NCBI RefSeq assembly: GCF_048320135.1
Contig: NZ_CP182947.1
Span: 1,674,001 to 1,738,000, forward strand
Reading direction: 5' to 3'
Length of the DNA: 64,000 nt
Source: Ideonella_A sakaiensis_A
GTDB taxonomy: Bacteria > Pseudomonadota > Gammaproteobacteria > Burkholderiales > Burkholderiaceae_C
In this document: piece after piece, positions 24,767 to 32,552 of the stretch
Position numbering within the stretch: position 1 is the stretch's first letter
Layout: every line of letters begins with the position of its first letter
Translations under genes and position numbers: made by a program
Notes under the pieces: model-generated
The model's database searches: none
What the model was told of the DNA's origin: nothing
Seen by the model: only the letters and a program-made list of their open reading frames with translations

Positions 24767-26098
24767 ATGACCGAAAAAACCCAGACAAGCGAACGCGCCC
24801 CACTCGTCGGCTTCGGCAACCATTTCGCGAGCGAGGCGATTCCCGGCGCGCTGCCGGCCGGTCGCAACAGCCCGCAGCGGGCGCCGTTCGAGCTCTATGC
24901 CGAACTCGTTTCGGGCACCGCCTTCACCGCGCCGCGCGCCGAAAACCGCCGCTCGTGGTTGTACCGCCGGCAGCCGTCGGTCGTCACCGGCAGCTACCAG
25001 CCGTTCGAGCTGCCCGGCTGGACCACCGGCGCGCATGGCGGAGGCAACAGCAGCGGCGCGCCGCTGATCCCGCCCGATCCACTGCGCTGGAACCCGTTTC
25101 CGATTCCGGACCAACCGACCGATTTCGTCGAAGGCCTGCACACCGTCGTCGCGAATGGCGATGTCGAGGCGCAAACCGGCATCGCCGCGCTGGTTTATGC
25201 CGCAAACCGCTCGATGGGCCGGCGCGCGCTGGTCAATGCCGACGGCGAGATGCTGCTGGTGCCGCAGCAGGGGCGGCTGGTCATCACCACCGAAATGGGT
25301 GTGCTCGACGTGAAGCCGGGAGAAATCGCGCTGCTGCCACGCGGCGTCGCGTTCAAGGTCGAACTGCCCGACGGCCCGTCGCGCGGTTATGTCTGCGAAA
25401 ACTATGGCGCGATGTTCCACCTGCCCGAACTCGGGCCGATCGGCTCGAATGGCCTGGCCAATGCGCGCGACTTCATCGCGCCGCATGCTGCATACGAGCA
25501 GGCCGGCGGCGGCAGCTACGAGCTGATCAAGAAATTCGGCGGGCGGCTCTGGCGCAATGAGCAAAAGGACACGCCGTTCAATGTCGTCGCCTGGCACGGC
25601 AACCTCGCGCCGCTGCAATACGACACCGCCAATTTCATGGTGATCGGCTCGATCAGCTTCGACCATCCGGACCCGTCGATCTTCACGGTGCTGACCTCGC
25701 CGTCGGATACGCCGGGCACCGCGAACTGCGATTTCGTGATCTTCCCGCCGCGCTGGATGGTCGCCGAGGACACCTTCCGCCCGCCCTGGTACCACCGCAA
25801 CCTGATGAGCGAATTCATGGGTCTGGTCTACGGCCAATACGATGCGAAACCGGAAGGTTTCAGGCCCGGCGGCGCCTCGCTGCACAACTGCATGGTGCCG
25901 CATGGCCCCGATGCCGAAGCGTTCGAGAAGGCGTCGACCGTGCCGCTCGCGCCGCACAAGCTCGACAACACCTTGGCCTTCATGTTCGAAAGCCGTTACC
26001 GTCTGGTGCCGACCGCCTACGCGATGCGCGACAGCGGCGCCCTCGATCCCGCCTATGCGCAATGCTGGGCCCAACTGCAGGACAAGTTCAAGCCATGA
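24767..26098 (+). CDS. hmgA: Homogentisate 1,2-dioxygenase
   Basis: A non-haem Fe(II) ring-cleavage dioxygenase that converts homogentisate to maleylacetoacetate in tyrosine and phenylalanine catabolism. The protein has 443 residues, as expected. The N-terminus has VGFGNHFASEAIPGALPAGR. The iron ligands lie in PPWYHRNLMSEFMGLVYG (His about 343, Glu about 349) and SLHNCMVPHGPDAEAF (His about 378). The cupin core has the RGVAFKVELPDGPSRGYVCE segment. Its stop codon overlaps the fahA start (ATGA). No maleylacetoacetate isomerase gene is seen nearby. Confidence 0.97.
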   Translation: MTEKTQTSERAPLVGFGNHFASEAIPGALPAGRNSPQRAPFELYAELVSGTAFTAPRAENRRSWLYRRQPSVVTGSYQPFELPGWTTGAHGGGNSSGAPLIPPDPLRWNPFPIPDQPTDFVEGLHTVVANGDVEAQTGIAALVYAANRSMGRRALVNADGEMLLVPQQGRLVITTEMGVLDVKPGEIALLPRGVAFKVELPDGPSRGYVCENYGAMFHLPELGPIGSNGLANARDFIAPHAAYEQAGGGSYELIKKFGGRLWRNEQKDTPFNVVAWHGNLAPLQYDTANFMVIGSISFDHPDPSIFTVLTSPSDTPGTANCDFVIFPPRWMVAEDTFRPPWYHRNLMSEFMGLVYGQYDAKPEGFRPGGASLHNCMVPHGPDAEAFEKASTVPLAPHKLDNTLAFMFESRYRLVPTAYAMRDSGALDPAYAQCWAQLQDKFKP

Positions 26099-27408
26099 CA
26101 CTCGACGCCACCCATGACACCGCATTGCGCAGCTGGGTCGAGTCCGCCAACCTTGCGGACAGCGACTTCCCGATCCAGAACCTGCCGTATGGCCGCTTTC
26201 GCCGCGCATCGAGCAACGAGGCATGGCGGATCGGCGTTGCGATCGGCGGCCACATCCTCGACCTGAATCTGGCCGCCGAAAAAGGCAGCTGGCCGCAGAA
26301 GATCGCCGCGCTGCTCGCGCCGCTGGCCGAGGGCCGGCTCAATCCGTTGATGGGCGGCCCGGTCGCCGACCGCCAGGCCTTGCGCGAAGCGCTGTCGCAG
26401 GCGCTCGCCGAAGGCAGCGCACAGCAATCGGCGCTGCAACCGTGCCTGCTGCCGATGGCCGACGCCGAATTGAGCGTGCCGTGCGAAATCGGCGACTACA
26501 CCGATTTCTATACCGGCATCCACCACGCGACCGCAGTCGGCAAACTGTTCCGGCCCGACAACCCGCTGCTGCCGAACTACAAGTGGGTGCCGATCGGCTA
26601 CCACGGCCGAGGCTCGTCGATCGGCGTCAGCGGCCAGTCTTTCCCACGGCCACTCGGCCAGACCGCCGGCGAAGCCGGCAAGCCGCCGAATTTCGGCCCG
26701 AGCCAGCGCCTCGATTACGAACTCGAACTCGGCTTCCTCGTCGGCCAGGCCAATGCGCTCGGCGAGCGGCTGTCGATGGATGAAGCCGAAGACCATCTGT
26801 TCGGCGTCACGCTGCTCAACGACTGGTCGGCACGCGACCTGCAGGCCTGGGAATATGTGCCGCTCGGCCCCTTCCTCGCAAAAAATTTCGCGACGACGGT
26901 CTCGCCCTGGGTCGTCACGATGGAGGCGCTTGCCCCGTTCCGCAGCCCGTTCAAGCGCGCCGAAGGCGACCCGCAGCCGCTGCCCTACCTCGACAGCAAG
27001 ACCAACCGCGAACGCGGCGGCGTCGACATCGAACTCGAGGTCTGGCTGCAGACCAAAAAGATGCGCGACGCCGGCCAGGATGCGGTGCGGCTGTCGCGTT
27101 CCGGCACTGCCGGCGCCGCCTACTGGACCCCGGCGCAGCTGCTCGCCCACCACACCGTCAACGGCTGCAACCTGCAACCTGGCGACCTGCTCGGCTCCGG
27201 CACGCTGTCCGGCCCGGAACCGGACCAGGCCGGCTCGCTGCTCGAACTGACGCAAGGCGGCAAGCAGGCGATCACATTGCCGAACGGCGAGACACGCAAA
27301 TTCCTCGAAGACGGCGACACGCTGATCCTGCGTGGTCATTGCCAGCGCGAAGGTGCGCGGCGGATCGGTTTCGGCGATTGCGCGGGGACGGTGCTGGCGG
27401 CGCGGTGA
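26095..27408 (+). CDS. fahA: Fumarylacetoacetase
   Basis: Hydrolyses fumarylacetoacetate to fumarate and acetoacetate, the last step of the homogentisate route. The protein has 437 residues, the length of the bacterial long form. The metal and active-site elements are GDYTDFYTGIHHATAVGKLF, YELELGFLVGQANALGE (Glu pair) and LLNDWSARDLQAWEYVPLGP (Asp and substrate contacts). The C-terminus has GDTLILRGHCQREGARRIGF, typical of FAH. The ATG at 26095 overlaps the hmgA stop. An 885-bp gene-free stretch follows, so the operon probably ends here. Confidence 0.97.
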   Translation: MTLDATHDTALRSWVESANLADSDFPIQNLPYGRFRRASSNEAWRIGVAIGGHILDLNLAAEKGSWPQKIAALLAPLAEGRLNPLMGGPVADRQALREALSQALAEGSAQQSALQPCLLPMADAELSVPCEIGDYTDFYTGIHHATAVGKLFRPDNPLLPNYKWVPIGYHGRGSSIGVSGQSFPRPLGQTAGEAGKPPNFGPSQRLDYELELGFLVGQANALGERLSMDEAEDHLFGVTLLNDWSARDLQAWEYVPLGPFLAKNFATTVSPWVVTMEALAPFRSPFKRAEGDPQPLPYLDSKTNRERGGVDIELEVWLQTKKMRDAGQDAVRLSRSGTAGAAYWTPAQLLAHHTVNGCNLQPGDLLGSGTLSGPEPDQAGSLLELTQGGKQAITLPNGETRKFLEDGDTLILRGHCQREGARRIGFGDCAGTVLAAR

Positions 27409-27494
27409 CCCGCTCGCCGTGCAAGCGGTGGCTGAGATTGCAGGGACCGGTGACGGCCCGGAGCGGCCGTCAACTCGCAGGCTGCGCCGACTTT

Positions 27495-27523
27495 TGTAGG
27501 AGAGGCTTCAGCCCCGATTCGGG
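27495..27523 (+). repeat. REP-like end, left side of composite element
   Basis: The sequence AGGCTTCAGCCCCGATTCGG (27503-27522) preceded by TGTAGGAG closely matches the arm found at 24448-24472 and, inverted, at 28154-28182. One mismatch (A for G) breaks the inner palindrome compared with the other copies. Confidence 0.75.
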
Positions 27524-27650
27524 ATCTTGGCCGCGCGCATGCCCTTCGAATTGCATGCCAAGGCCAAGCGGCGCGGCAGGCGGCACCCGGTCGTGGCTCA
27601 TGATGCGGCGGTCCTCGCTGGCGCTCGGGCTGCGCTGCGATGCTCGGTCC

Positions 27651-27744
27651 AGGGTCGCGCGGCGGAACTCGCTACGTTCGCTGCGCTCACTGCGCTCGGA
27701 CAACCGCCGCGAGCATGTTGATGCTCGCTGCGCTCGCCGACCCT
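27651..27744 (-). repeat. Structured repeat, copy A
   Basis: Outer stem AGGGTCG (27651-27657) pairs with CGACCCT (27738-27744). Inner stem CGCGGCGG (27658-27665) pairs with CCGCCGCG (27704-27711). A small hairpin GAGCAT-GTTG-ATGCTC lies at 27711-27726. The inner loop is exactly 38 nt, as in copy B, and matches it at most positions on the opposite strand. The stems differ in sequence from copy B but remain fully paired. Confidence 0.7.
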
Positions 27745-27898
27745 GAACCTCCGCTTCTCGCCGCCGCATAAATCGCCCCGCCCGGGAACCGCCTGCCGCG
27801 CTGCAACGTTGGTGCGCTTCGTCGAAGTCCTCGGTGCTGCCGCAAAGGCGTGGGCGGGTGGCTGCTGGCGCGCATATGCGCAGCCGAGAAGCACAGGG

Positions 27899-28002
27899 CT
27901 TGTGGCCCGCGAGCGCAGCGAGCATCAACAACTGGCTTGTCGCGGACTGTCTGAGCGGAACGAGCGAAGCGAGTGCAGCGAGTTTCCGCGACGGGCCACA
28001 AG
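27899..28002 (+). repeat. Structured repeat, copy B
   Basis: Outer stem CTTGTGGCCC (27899-27908) pairs with GGGCCACAAG (27993-28002). Inner stem GTCGCGGA (27939-27946) pairs with TCCGCGAC (27985-27992). The spacer starting at 27909 shares 22 identical bases with copy A read on the other strand, and the loop at 27947-27984 is also 38 nt. The conserved parts are the single-stranded ones, while both stems differ with compensation. Confidence 0.7.
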
Positions 28003-28153
28003 ACCGAGCATCGCAGGGGACCCGAGCGCCCGGCGCGAGGGCAAGCATCTAAGCGCAAGCGGCCGCCCGACCGCGCCTTTGCTCTCTCGGGTGATGGGAA
28101 GTAATGAGTCGGAACGGTCTGCCGCGCCGCTGCGTCCTGCCATGTGGCATAAG

Positions 28154-28182
28154 CCCGAATCGGGGCTGAAGCCCCTCCCACA
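28154..28182 (-). repeat. REP-like end, right side of composite element
   Basis: CGAATCGGGGCTGAAGCCCC (28156-28175) followed by TCCCACA is the inverse of the arms at 24448-24472 and 27495-27523. It ends the composite element, about 60 bp before the terminator of the MHS transporter gene. Confidence 0.75.
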
Positions 28183-28243
28183 ATAGTCACCACCGCCAAG
28201 CGACCAACGGCCGCTCCAGGCCGCCCGCAGCAAGCGCGAGCGC

Positions 28244-28276
28244 AAAAAAACGCGGCGGGCTCGCAAGCCCGCCGCG
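28244..28276 (-). terminator. Rho-independent terminator of the MHS transporter gene
   Basis: A perfect 11-bp stem, CGCGGCGGGCT (28251-28261) with AGCCCGCCGCG (28266-28276), closes a 4-nt loop. On the minus strand it is followed directly by seven T (complement of 28244-28250). It lies 18 bp after the stop codon of the transporter gene. Confidence 0.93.
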
Positions 28277-28293
28277 TGTCGAGGCGCTGCGGT

Positions 28294-30027
28294 TCAGCGG
28301 CCGTCGGCGAAGATGTCCTTGTCCTTGTTTTCCGGCACGAACAGCAGGCCGATCACGAAGGCGCCGAGCGCGATGACGATCGGGTACCAGAGGCCGTAAT
28401 ACGGGTCGCCGGTCTGCGCGATCATCGCGAATGCGGTCGCCGGCATCAGCCCGCCGAACCAGCCGTTGCCGATGTGATACGGCAGCGACATGCCGGTATA
28501 GCGGATGCGGGTCGGGAACAGTTCTACCAGCGCGGCAGCGATCGGCCCGTACACCATCGTCACCAGCAGCACCAGGTAGGTCAGGATCAGCACCAGCGGG
28601 AAGGCCTGCGCATTGAAGATGTCGAAGAACCCGTTCAGCTTGATGATGCCGGGCGCCGGCTTGCCGGGCGCCGGGTAGCCGGCCGCGGCCAGCGTCTCGT
28701 TGACCTGCTTGCTGAAGTCTGCCGGCGTCGCTTTCACCGCATCGCCGTTCAGCTTCCTGCCCTCGTAGGCAACGATCTCCTTGTCGCCGATCACGACCTT
28801 GGCCGGGATCGCACCTGGCTGGTATTGCACCGAATAATTGACCGAGCTGCGCGCCAGCAGCGCCTTGCTGACGTCACATGAGCTGGTGAATTTCGCGGTG
28901 CCGGTCGGATTGAACTGGAACGAGCAGTCGCCCGGGTCGGCAACGATCGTCACCTTGGTGCTCTGCTGGGCCTGGTCGAGCGCCGGATTGGCCAGCGAGG
29001 TGATCGCCTTGAAGACCGGGAAATAGGTCAGCGCGGCGAGCAGGCAGCCGGCGAGGATGATCTTCTTGCGGCCGATGCGGTCGGACAGGCTGCCGAACAG
29101 CACGAAGCCGCCGGTGCCGAGCACCAGTGCCCAGGCGATCAGCACGTTGGCCGAGAACATGTCGACGCGCAGGATGCTCTGCAGGAAAAACAGCGCATAG
29201 AACTGGCCCGTGTACCAGACGACGGCCTGGCCGGCGACGAGGCCGAGCAGCGCGATCAGCGCGAACTTGCCGTTTTTCCAGTTGCCGAAGGCCTCCGAGA
29301 TCGGCGCCTTCGACTGCGTGCCTTCGGCCTTCATCTTCTTGAACGCCGGCGACTCCTCCATCTGCATCCGGATCCACACCGAGATGCCGAGCAGGAAGAT
29401 CGACAGCAGGAACGGGATGCGCCATCCCCACTCCTTGAATGCATCTTCGCCAACGAAGGTGCGCACGCCGAGGATCACCATCAGCGACAGCAGCAGGCCG
29501 AGCGTCGCGGTGGTCTGGATCCAGCTGGTGAAATAGCCGCGCCGGCCATGCGGCGCATGTTCGGCAACATAGACCACCGCGCCACCATATTCGCCGCCGA
29601 GCGCGAGGCCCTGCAGCATGCGCAGCGCGATCAGCACGACCGGCGCGACCCAGCCGATCGTCTCGTAGCTCGGCAGCAGGCCGACGACGAAGGTCGACAC
29701 ACCCATGATCAGGATCGTCATCAGGAAGGTGTGCTTGCGGCCGATCAGGTCGCCGAGCCGGCCGAAGAACAGCGCGCCGAACGGTCGCACAAGGAAGCCG
29801 GCGGCAAACGCCAGCAGCGCGAACACATTGCGCGTCGCCTCCGGGAACGACGAGAAGAACTGCGCGCCGATGATCGCGGCGAGCGAGCCGTACAGATAGA
29901 AGTCGTACCACTCGAAAATCGTGCCGGCCGACGATGCGAGGATGACCTTGCGCTCCTCGCGCGTCATCGGCCGCTTGCGGTCGATCGGTATCGCTGTGCC
30001 GGCGCTGCCGACGGTGCTGGTATTCAT
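28294..30027 (-). CDS. MHS-family MFS transporter with extracytoplasmic insert
   Basis: A 577-residue inner-membrane proton symporter of the metabolite:H+ symporter family. The hallmarks are ASSAGTIFEWYDFYLYGSLA in TM1, GRLGDLIGRKHTFLMTILIM in the TM2-3 loop, MLQGLALGGEYGGAVVYVAE in TM4 and the repeat SLSDRIGRKKIILAGCLLA. Members carry dicarboxylates, betaine, proline or aromatic acids. Unusually, about 110 residues are inserted between C-terminal-half helices (roughly 360-470), containing two Cys (PGDCSFQF, FTSSCDVS) that could form a disulfide outside the membrane. It is a single-gene unit ending in a strong terminator. The substrate is unknown; proximity to the homogentisate operon hints at an aromatic or organic acid. 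Confidence 0.88.
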   Translation of the reverse strand: MNTSTVGSAGTAIPIDRKRPMTREERKVILASSAGTIFEWYDFYLYGSLAAIIGAQFFSSFPEATRNVFALLAFAAGFLVRPFGALFFGRLGDLIGRKHTFLMTILIMGVSTFVVGLLPSYETIGWVAPVVLIALRMLQGLALGGEYGGAVVYVAEHAPHGRRGYFTSWIQTTATLGLLLSLMVILGVRTFVGEDAFKEWGWRIPFLLSIFLLGISVWIRMQMEESPAFKKMKAEGTQSKAPISEAFGNWKNGKFALIALLGLVAGQAVVWYTGQFYALFFLQSILRVDMFSANVLIAWALVLGTGGFVLFGSLSDRIGRKKIILAGCLLAALTYFPVFKAITSLANPALDQAQQSTKVTIVADPGDCSFQFNPTGTAKFTSSCDVSKALLARSSVNYSVQYQPGAIPAKVVIGDKEIVAYEGRKLNGDAVKATPADFSKQVNETLAAAGYPAPGKPAPGIIKLNGFFDIFNAQAFPLVLILTYLVLLVTMVYGPIAAALVELFPTRIRYTGMSLPYHIGNGWFGGLMPATAFAMIAQTGDPYYGLWYPIVIALGAFVIGLLFVPENKDKDIFADGR

Positions 30028-30200
30028 GCTGGGCTGCCTCGGGTTGATGGTTGAAGCGACTGGCGCCAGCGGGCAAGCCGTGGCCGAGGCAGTCTAGGAA
30101 GCAGCCCGTAAAAAACGCGTAAACAGCCGCCTCGGGGAAGGCCCCAGGGCAGTTTGTCAGGATCGTGAAAGCCCGTTGTGGGCGGCAGGCTCGATGCGGC

Positions 30201-31064
30201 TCAAGCGCCCGGCGCCTGCTCCTGCACATACCTGGCCAGCACCCCGGCGAGCCGCGACAGGTCGCGCTGCACGTTGGCGAAACCGTCGTTTGTCTCGCGC
30301 GTCGTCTCGTCCATGTACAGCGGGCGGCGGATTTCGATCTGCAGGCTGTGGCGGCGCTGCGCCGGCCGGCCGATCGATGCGATCAGCTGCACACCCTTGA
30401 ACGGATCGTTGCGCGCAACCGTATAGCCACACTGACGCAACTCGCGTTCGACCAGGTCGACGAAGGCCGGCTCGCAGGTGCTGCCGTCGCGGTCGCCGAG
30501 CACGAAATCGGCCAGCGGGTGCGGGCTCGTGATGCCCAGCCGCTGGTAGGAGTCGTTCGGCATCGAATGCAGGTTCAGGTGCCAGACCGCGCCAAAACGG
30601 GCGTGGCAGGATTCGATCGCCGATGCCAGCGCCGCGTGGTACGGGCGGTAGTAGTGGTCGATGCGGTGCCGCACCTCGGCCACCGGCAGCGGCCGGTCAT
30701 AAATCGGCACGCCGTCGCGGACCTTGCTCCACACCAGGCCGACGCCGAGGCGTGTCTTTTCACTCGGCGCCAGCGGCTCCGGCCACGGGCTGTCGAGCAG
30801 CTCCGGGTCGAGGTCGTCGACGGTGCGGTTCGGATCGATGTAGGTGCGCGGGAAATGCGCCGCCAGCAGCGTGCCACCGACGTCGGGCACGGCCTGCCAC
30901 AAGGCCTCGACATGGGTGTCCTCGCCGCGGCGCAGCAATTGGCGCGGCACCACGTGCCGGTAGTCGGCCGGGTAGCGGGTGCCGCTGTGCGGCGAATCGC
31001 AGACCAGCGCGACCGCTGCGGCGCCTGGGGTGAACAGTGTGAACGGCTCGAATTCGGCTGCCAT
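30201..31064 (-). CDS. hutG: N-formylglutamate amidohydrolase family protein
   Basis: A 287-residue hydrolase of the N-formylglutamate amidohydrolase family, which releases glutamate and formate in one branch of histidine degradation. The family segments are VALVCDSPHSGTRYPADY at the N-terminus, EDTHVEALWQAVPDVGGTLL, FPRTYIDPNR, a conserved HLNLHSMPNDS and the C-terminal SLQIEIRRPLYMDE. The ATG at 31062-31064 follows the stop of the VF530 gene by 8 bp, so it is probably co-transcribed with it. No other hut gene is in the window, so the physiological substrate could be another N-formyl or N-acyl amino acid. Confidence 0.85.
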   Translation of the reverse strand: MAAEFEPFTLFTPGAAAVALVCDSPHSGTRYPADYRHVVPRQLLRRGEDTHVEALWQAVPDVGGTLLAAHFPRTYIDPNRTVDDLDPELLDSPWPEPLAPSEKTRLGVGLVWSKVRDGVPIYDRPLPVAEVRHRIDHYYRPYHAALASAIESCHARFGAVWHLNLHSMPNDSYQRLGITSPHPLADFVLGDRDGSTCEPAFVDLVERELRQCGYTVARNDPFKGVQLIASIGRPAQRRHSLQIEIRRPLYMDETTRETNDGFANVQRDLSRLAGVLARYVQEQAPGA

Positions 31065-31072
31065 CGCGATGC

Positions 31073-31348
31073 TCAGTTCTTGTGGTGCGGCTGATCCGCT
31101 GCGCCGCGGCGCTGTTCGCGCAACATGTACAGATAAAGGCTTTCGACCTTCTCGCGTGCCCACGGCGTCTTGCGCAGGAATTTGAGACTGGAGGCGACGC
31201 TCGGGTCGCTGCTGAAGCAGCGGATCGCGATCCGCTCGGCGAGGCCTTCCCAGCCGTAATGCGCGACAAGCGCCTCGACGATCGCCTGCAGCGTGATGCC
31301 GTGCAGCGGATTGCGCGCTTGTGGTGCCGGCCGTTCCTGATCGGTCAT
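31073..31348 (-). CDS. VF530 (DUF2132) family protein
   Basis: A 91-residue protein of the VF530/DUF2132 family, for which a DNA-binding role has been suggested. The signature is very well conserved: NPLHGITLQAIVEALVAHYG, then LAERIAIRCFSSDPSVASSL and KFLRKTPWAREKVESLYLYM. The ATG at 31346-31348 is preferred; a GTG three codons upstream is possible. It lies between a ProQ-like gene (ending 18 bp upstream) and the N-formylglutamate amidohydrolase gene (8 bp downstream), all on the minus strand and probably one transcript. Confidence 0.85.
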   Translation of the reverse strand: MTDQERPAPQARNPLHGITLQAIVEALVAHYGWEGLAERIAIRCFSSDPSVASSLKFLRKTPWAREKVESLYLYMLREQRRGAADQPHHKN

Positions 31349-31366
31349 CGCAGACACGCGCCGCTG

Positions 31367-32218
31367 TCAGTCCGGACGGCCGCCGCCGCGTTGCCGGCGT
31401 GGTGGACCAGCGGGGCGGCCTTCACCACGCGGTGGTCGCCGCTGGCCTTCGGTCGGCGCGGTGCGCTGCTGGCGCGGCTGTTGCTGCTGCGGCGGCGGCT
31501 TCGGCGCCTGCTCGCGTTCCTGCCGGGCCAGCGCAAGTGTCGTGTCGAGCTGCTCCTGCGTCAGCCCCTTCAGCGCGCAGAAATTGGCCGGCGTCAGCGT
31601 CGAGCTCTCGAATGCACGCAGCAGCCCGGCGCGATCGCGACGCGCTTCGTTCTGCGCGGCAAATTCCTGCATCGCCTTCTGCTGCGCGTCACGCTGCTGC
31701 TGCCGCTGCGTTTCGCGCTCGGCGGCGCGGCGGCTTTCGAAGGTTGCGCGGCGGCGCTCGAGTTCGGTCCGCGCCGCCTCGCGGTGTTCGTCGGCGACGT
31801 CACCGGCCGGCGCGCCGTCGAGGTCGAAGCGGGTCGGGCTGTTCGTCAGCGCCTTCAGGTAGGCGGTCGACGTCGTGTGGCGATGCAGAAAGATCGACAA
31901 GGATTTGCGGGTGAAGATGCCCGGCGCGCGGGCCTGGATATCGGCCTGGATGCGCAGCTTCAACGGCTTCGCCGCACCGGCGGTGAACACCGCCGGAAAC
32001 AGTTCGGCCAGCCTTGCCGCACAGGCATTCGGCGACAGCTCGGCAATCGCCGGCTTGGCCGCAGGCGCTGGCGCTGCAGTCGACCCTGCAGGCTCGGCTG
32101 CAGCATCTGGGGGCGTTGGTTCAACAGCTGCTGCAGTCGCTTGTTCTGCGGGCGGATTCGCTTCGGCAGGTGCGGTCGAGTCGGGTTGGTCGGTGGGGGT
32201 CGGATCGATATCGGGCAC
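31367..32218 (-). CDS. ProQ/FinO-domain RNA-binding protein
   Basis: A predicted RNA chaperone of about 283 residues. The ProQ/FinO domain is central: ARLAELFPAVFTAGAAKPLK, IQADIQARAPGIFTRKSLSI, FLHRHTTSTAYLKALTNSPT and RFDLDGAPAGDVADEHREAA. It is preceded by an Ala/Pro-rich linker and followed by a Gln/Arg-rich coiled stretch. The disordered tail is rich in Arg, Gly and Pro (RRQRGGGRPD at the end), which should add RNA affinity. The start is uncertain: the GTG at 32216-32218 gives an N-terminus MPDIDPTPTDQ, while another GTG at 32329 would add 37 residues that look non-coding. Neither has a convincing ribosome-binding site. Confidence 0.8.
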   Translation of the reverse strand: MPDIDPTPTDQPDSTAPAEANPPAEQATAAAVEPTPPDAAAEPAGSTAAPAPAAKPAIAELSPNACAARLAELFPAVFTAGAAKPLKLRIQADIQARAPGIFTRKSLSIFLHRHTTSTAYLKALTNSPTRFDLDGAPAGDVADEHREAARTELERRRATFESRRAAERETQRQQQRDAQQKAMQEFAAQNEARRDRAGLLRAFESSTLTPANFCALKGLTQEQLDTTLALARQEREQAPKPPPQQQQPRQQRTAPTEGQRRPPRGEGRPAGPPRRQRGGGRPD

Positions 32219-32389
32219 GGCAAGACGCGGACTGCGCAGGCGAACTGAAAAGCCGATTGTCGTCGCAAGCGCGTCCGCCTCCGACCGGCGCGCTGTAGGA
32301 GCGCCCGCACAGCAGAAATCGGCGGCCACCGATGGGCAGGCGAATGGGCTGCAATGACGATCGTGTCATCTCCACTACCGGGCGTTGCC

Positions 32390-32548
32390 ATGGGCCTCTC
32401 GACCATTCTGCTGATAGTCCTGTTGCTGTTGCTGATCGGCGCGATTCCGGCCTGGCCACACAGCCGCAGCTGGGGTTACGGGCCGAGCGGCGGTCTCGGC
32501 CTGGTGCTGGTGATCGTGCTGGTGCTGCTGCTGATGGGCGTGATATGA
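32390..32548 (+). CDS. DUF3309 small membrane protein
   Basis: A 52-residue hydrophobic peptide of the DUF3309 family. It consists of two short membrane helices, STILLIVLLLLLIGAIP and GLVLVIVLVLLLMGVI, joined by the conserved loop WPHSRSWGYGPSGG. The ATG at 32390 gives the standard family start MGLSTIL; an upstream ATG at 32354 would add 12 residues. Function is unknown. It is followed 4 bp later by the sorbosone-dehydrogenase-like gene. Confidence 0.85.
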   Translation: MGLSTILLIVLLLLLIGAIPAWPHSRSWGYGPSGGLGLVLVIVLVLLLMGVI

Positions 32549-32552
32549 CGCG

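Larger units (their letters stand above)
27495..28182. mobile_element. Symmetric composite repeat element between fahA and the MHS transporter
   Basis: The gene-free stretch 27409-28293 is occupied by a symmetric structure with no convincing protein. REP-like sequences face inward at both ends (27495-27523 and 28154-28182). Inside are two divergent copies of a structured repeat (27651-27744 on minus, 27899-28002 on plus), each followed by a related tail running to the outer REP-like end. A shared box resembling CGAGAAGC-NN-AGG precedes each copy. The short open frames here read as Arg/Ser/Glu-rich low-complexity and look non-coding. No transposase, target duplication or IS terminal repeat was found. 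It could be a non-autonomous mobile element or a pair of them; the mobility is inference. Confidence 0.6.

Noticed and set aside
27495..28182. Classical insertion sequence
   Set aside because: No transposase frame, no DDE or HUH motif and no flanking target duplication were seen; a non-autonomous or REP-type explanation fits better.
27527..28199. Several open frames of 60-190 codons between fahA and the MHS transporter
   Set aside because: Their translations are Ser/Glu/Arg low-complexity from the repeated loops, overlap on both strands and match no protein family; the region is better explained as structured repeats.
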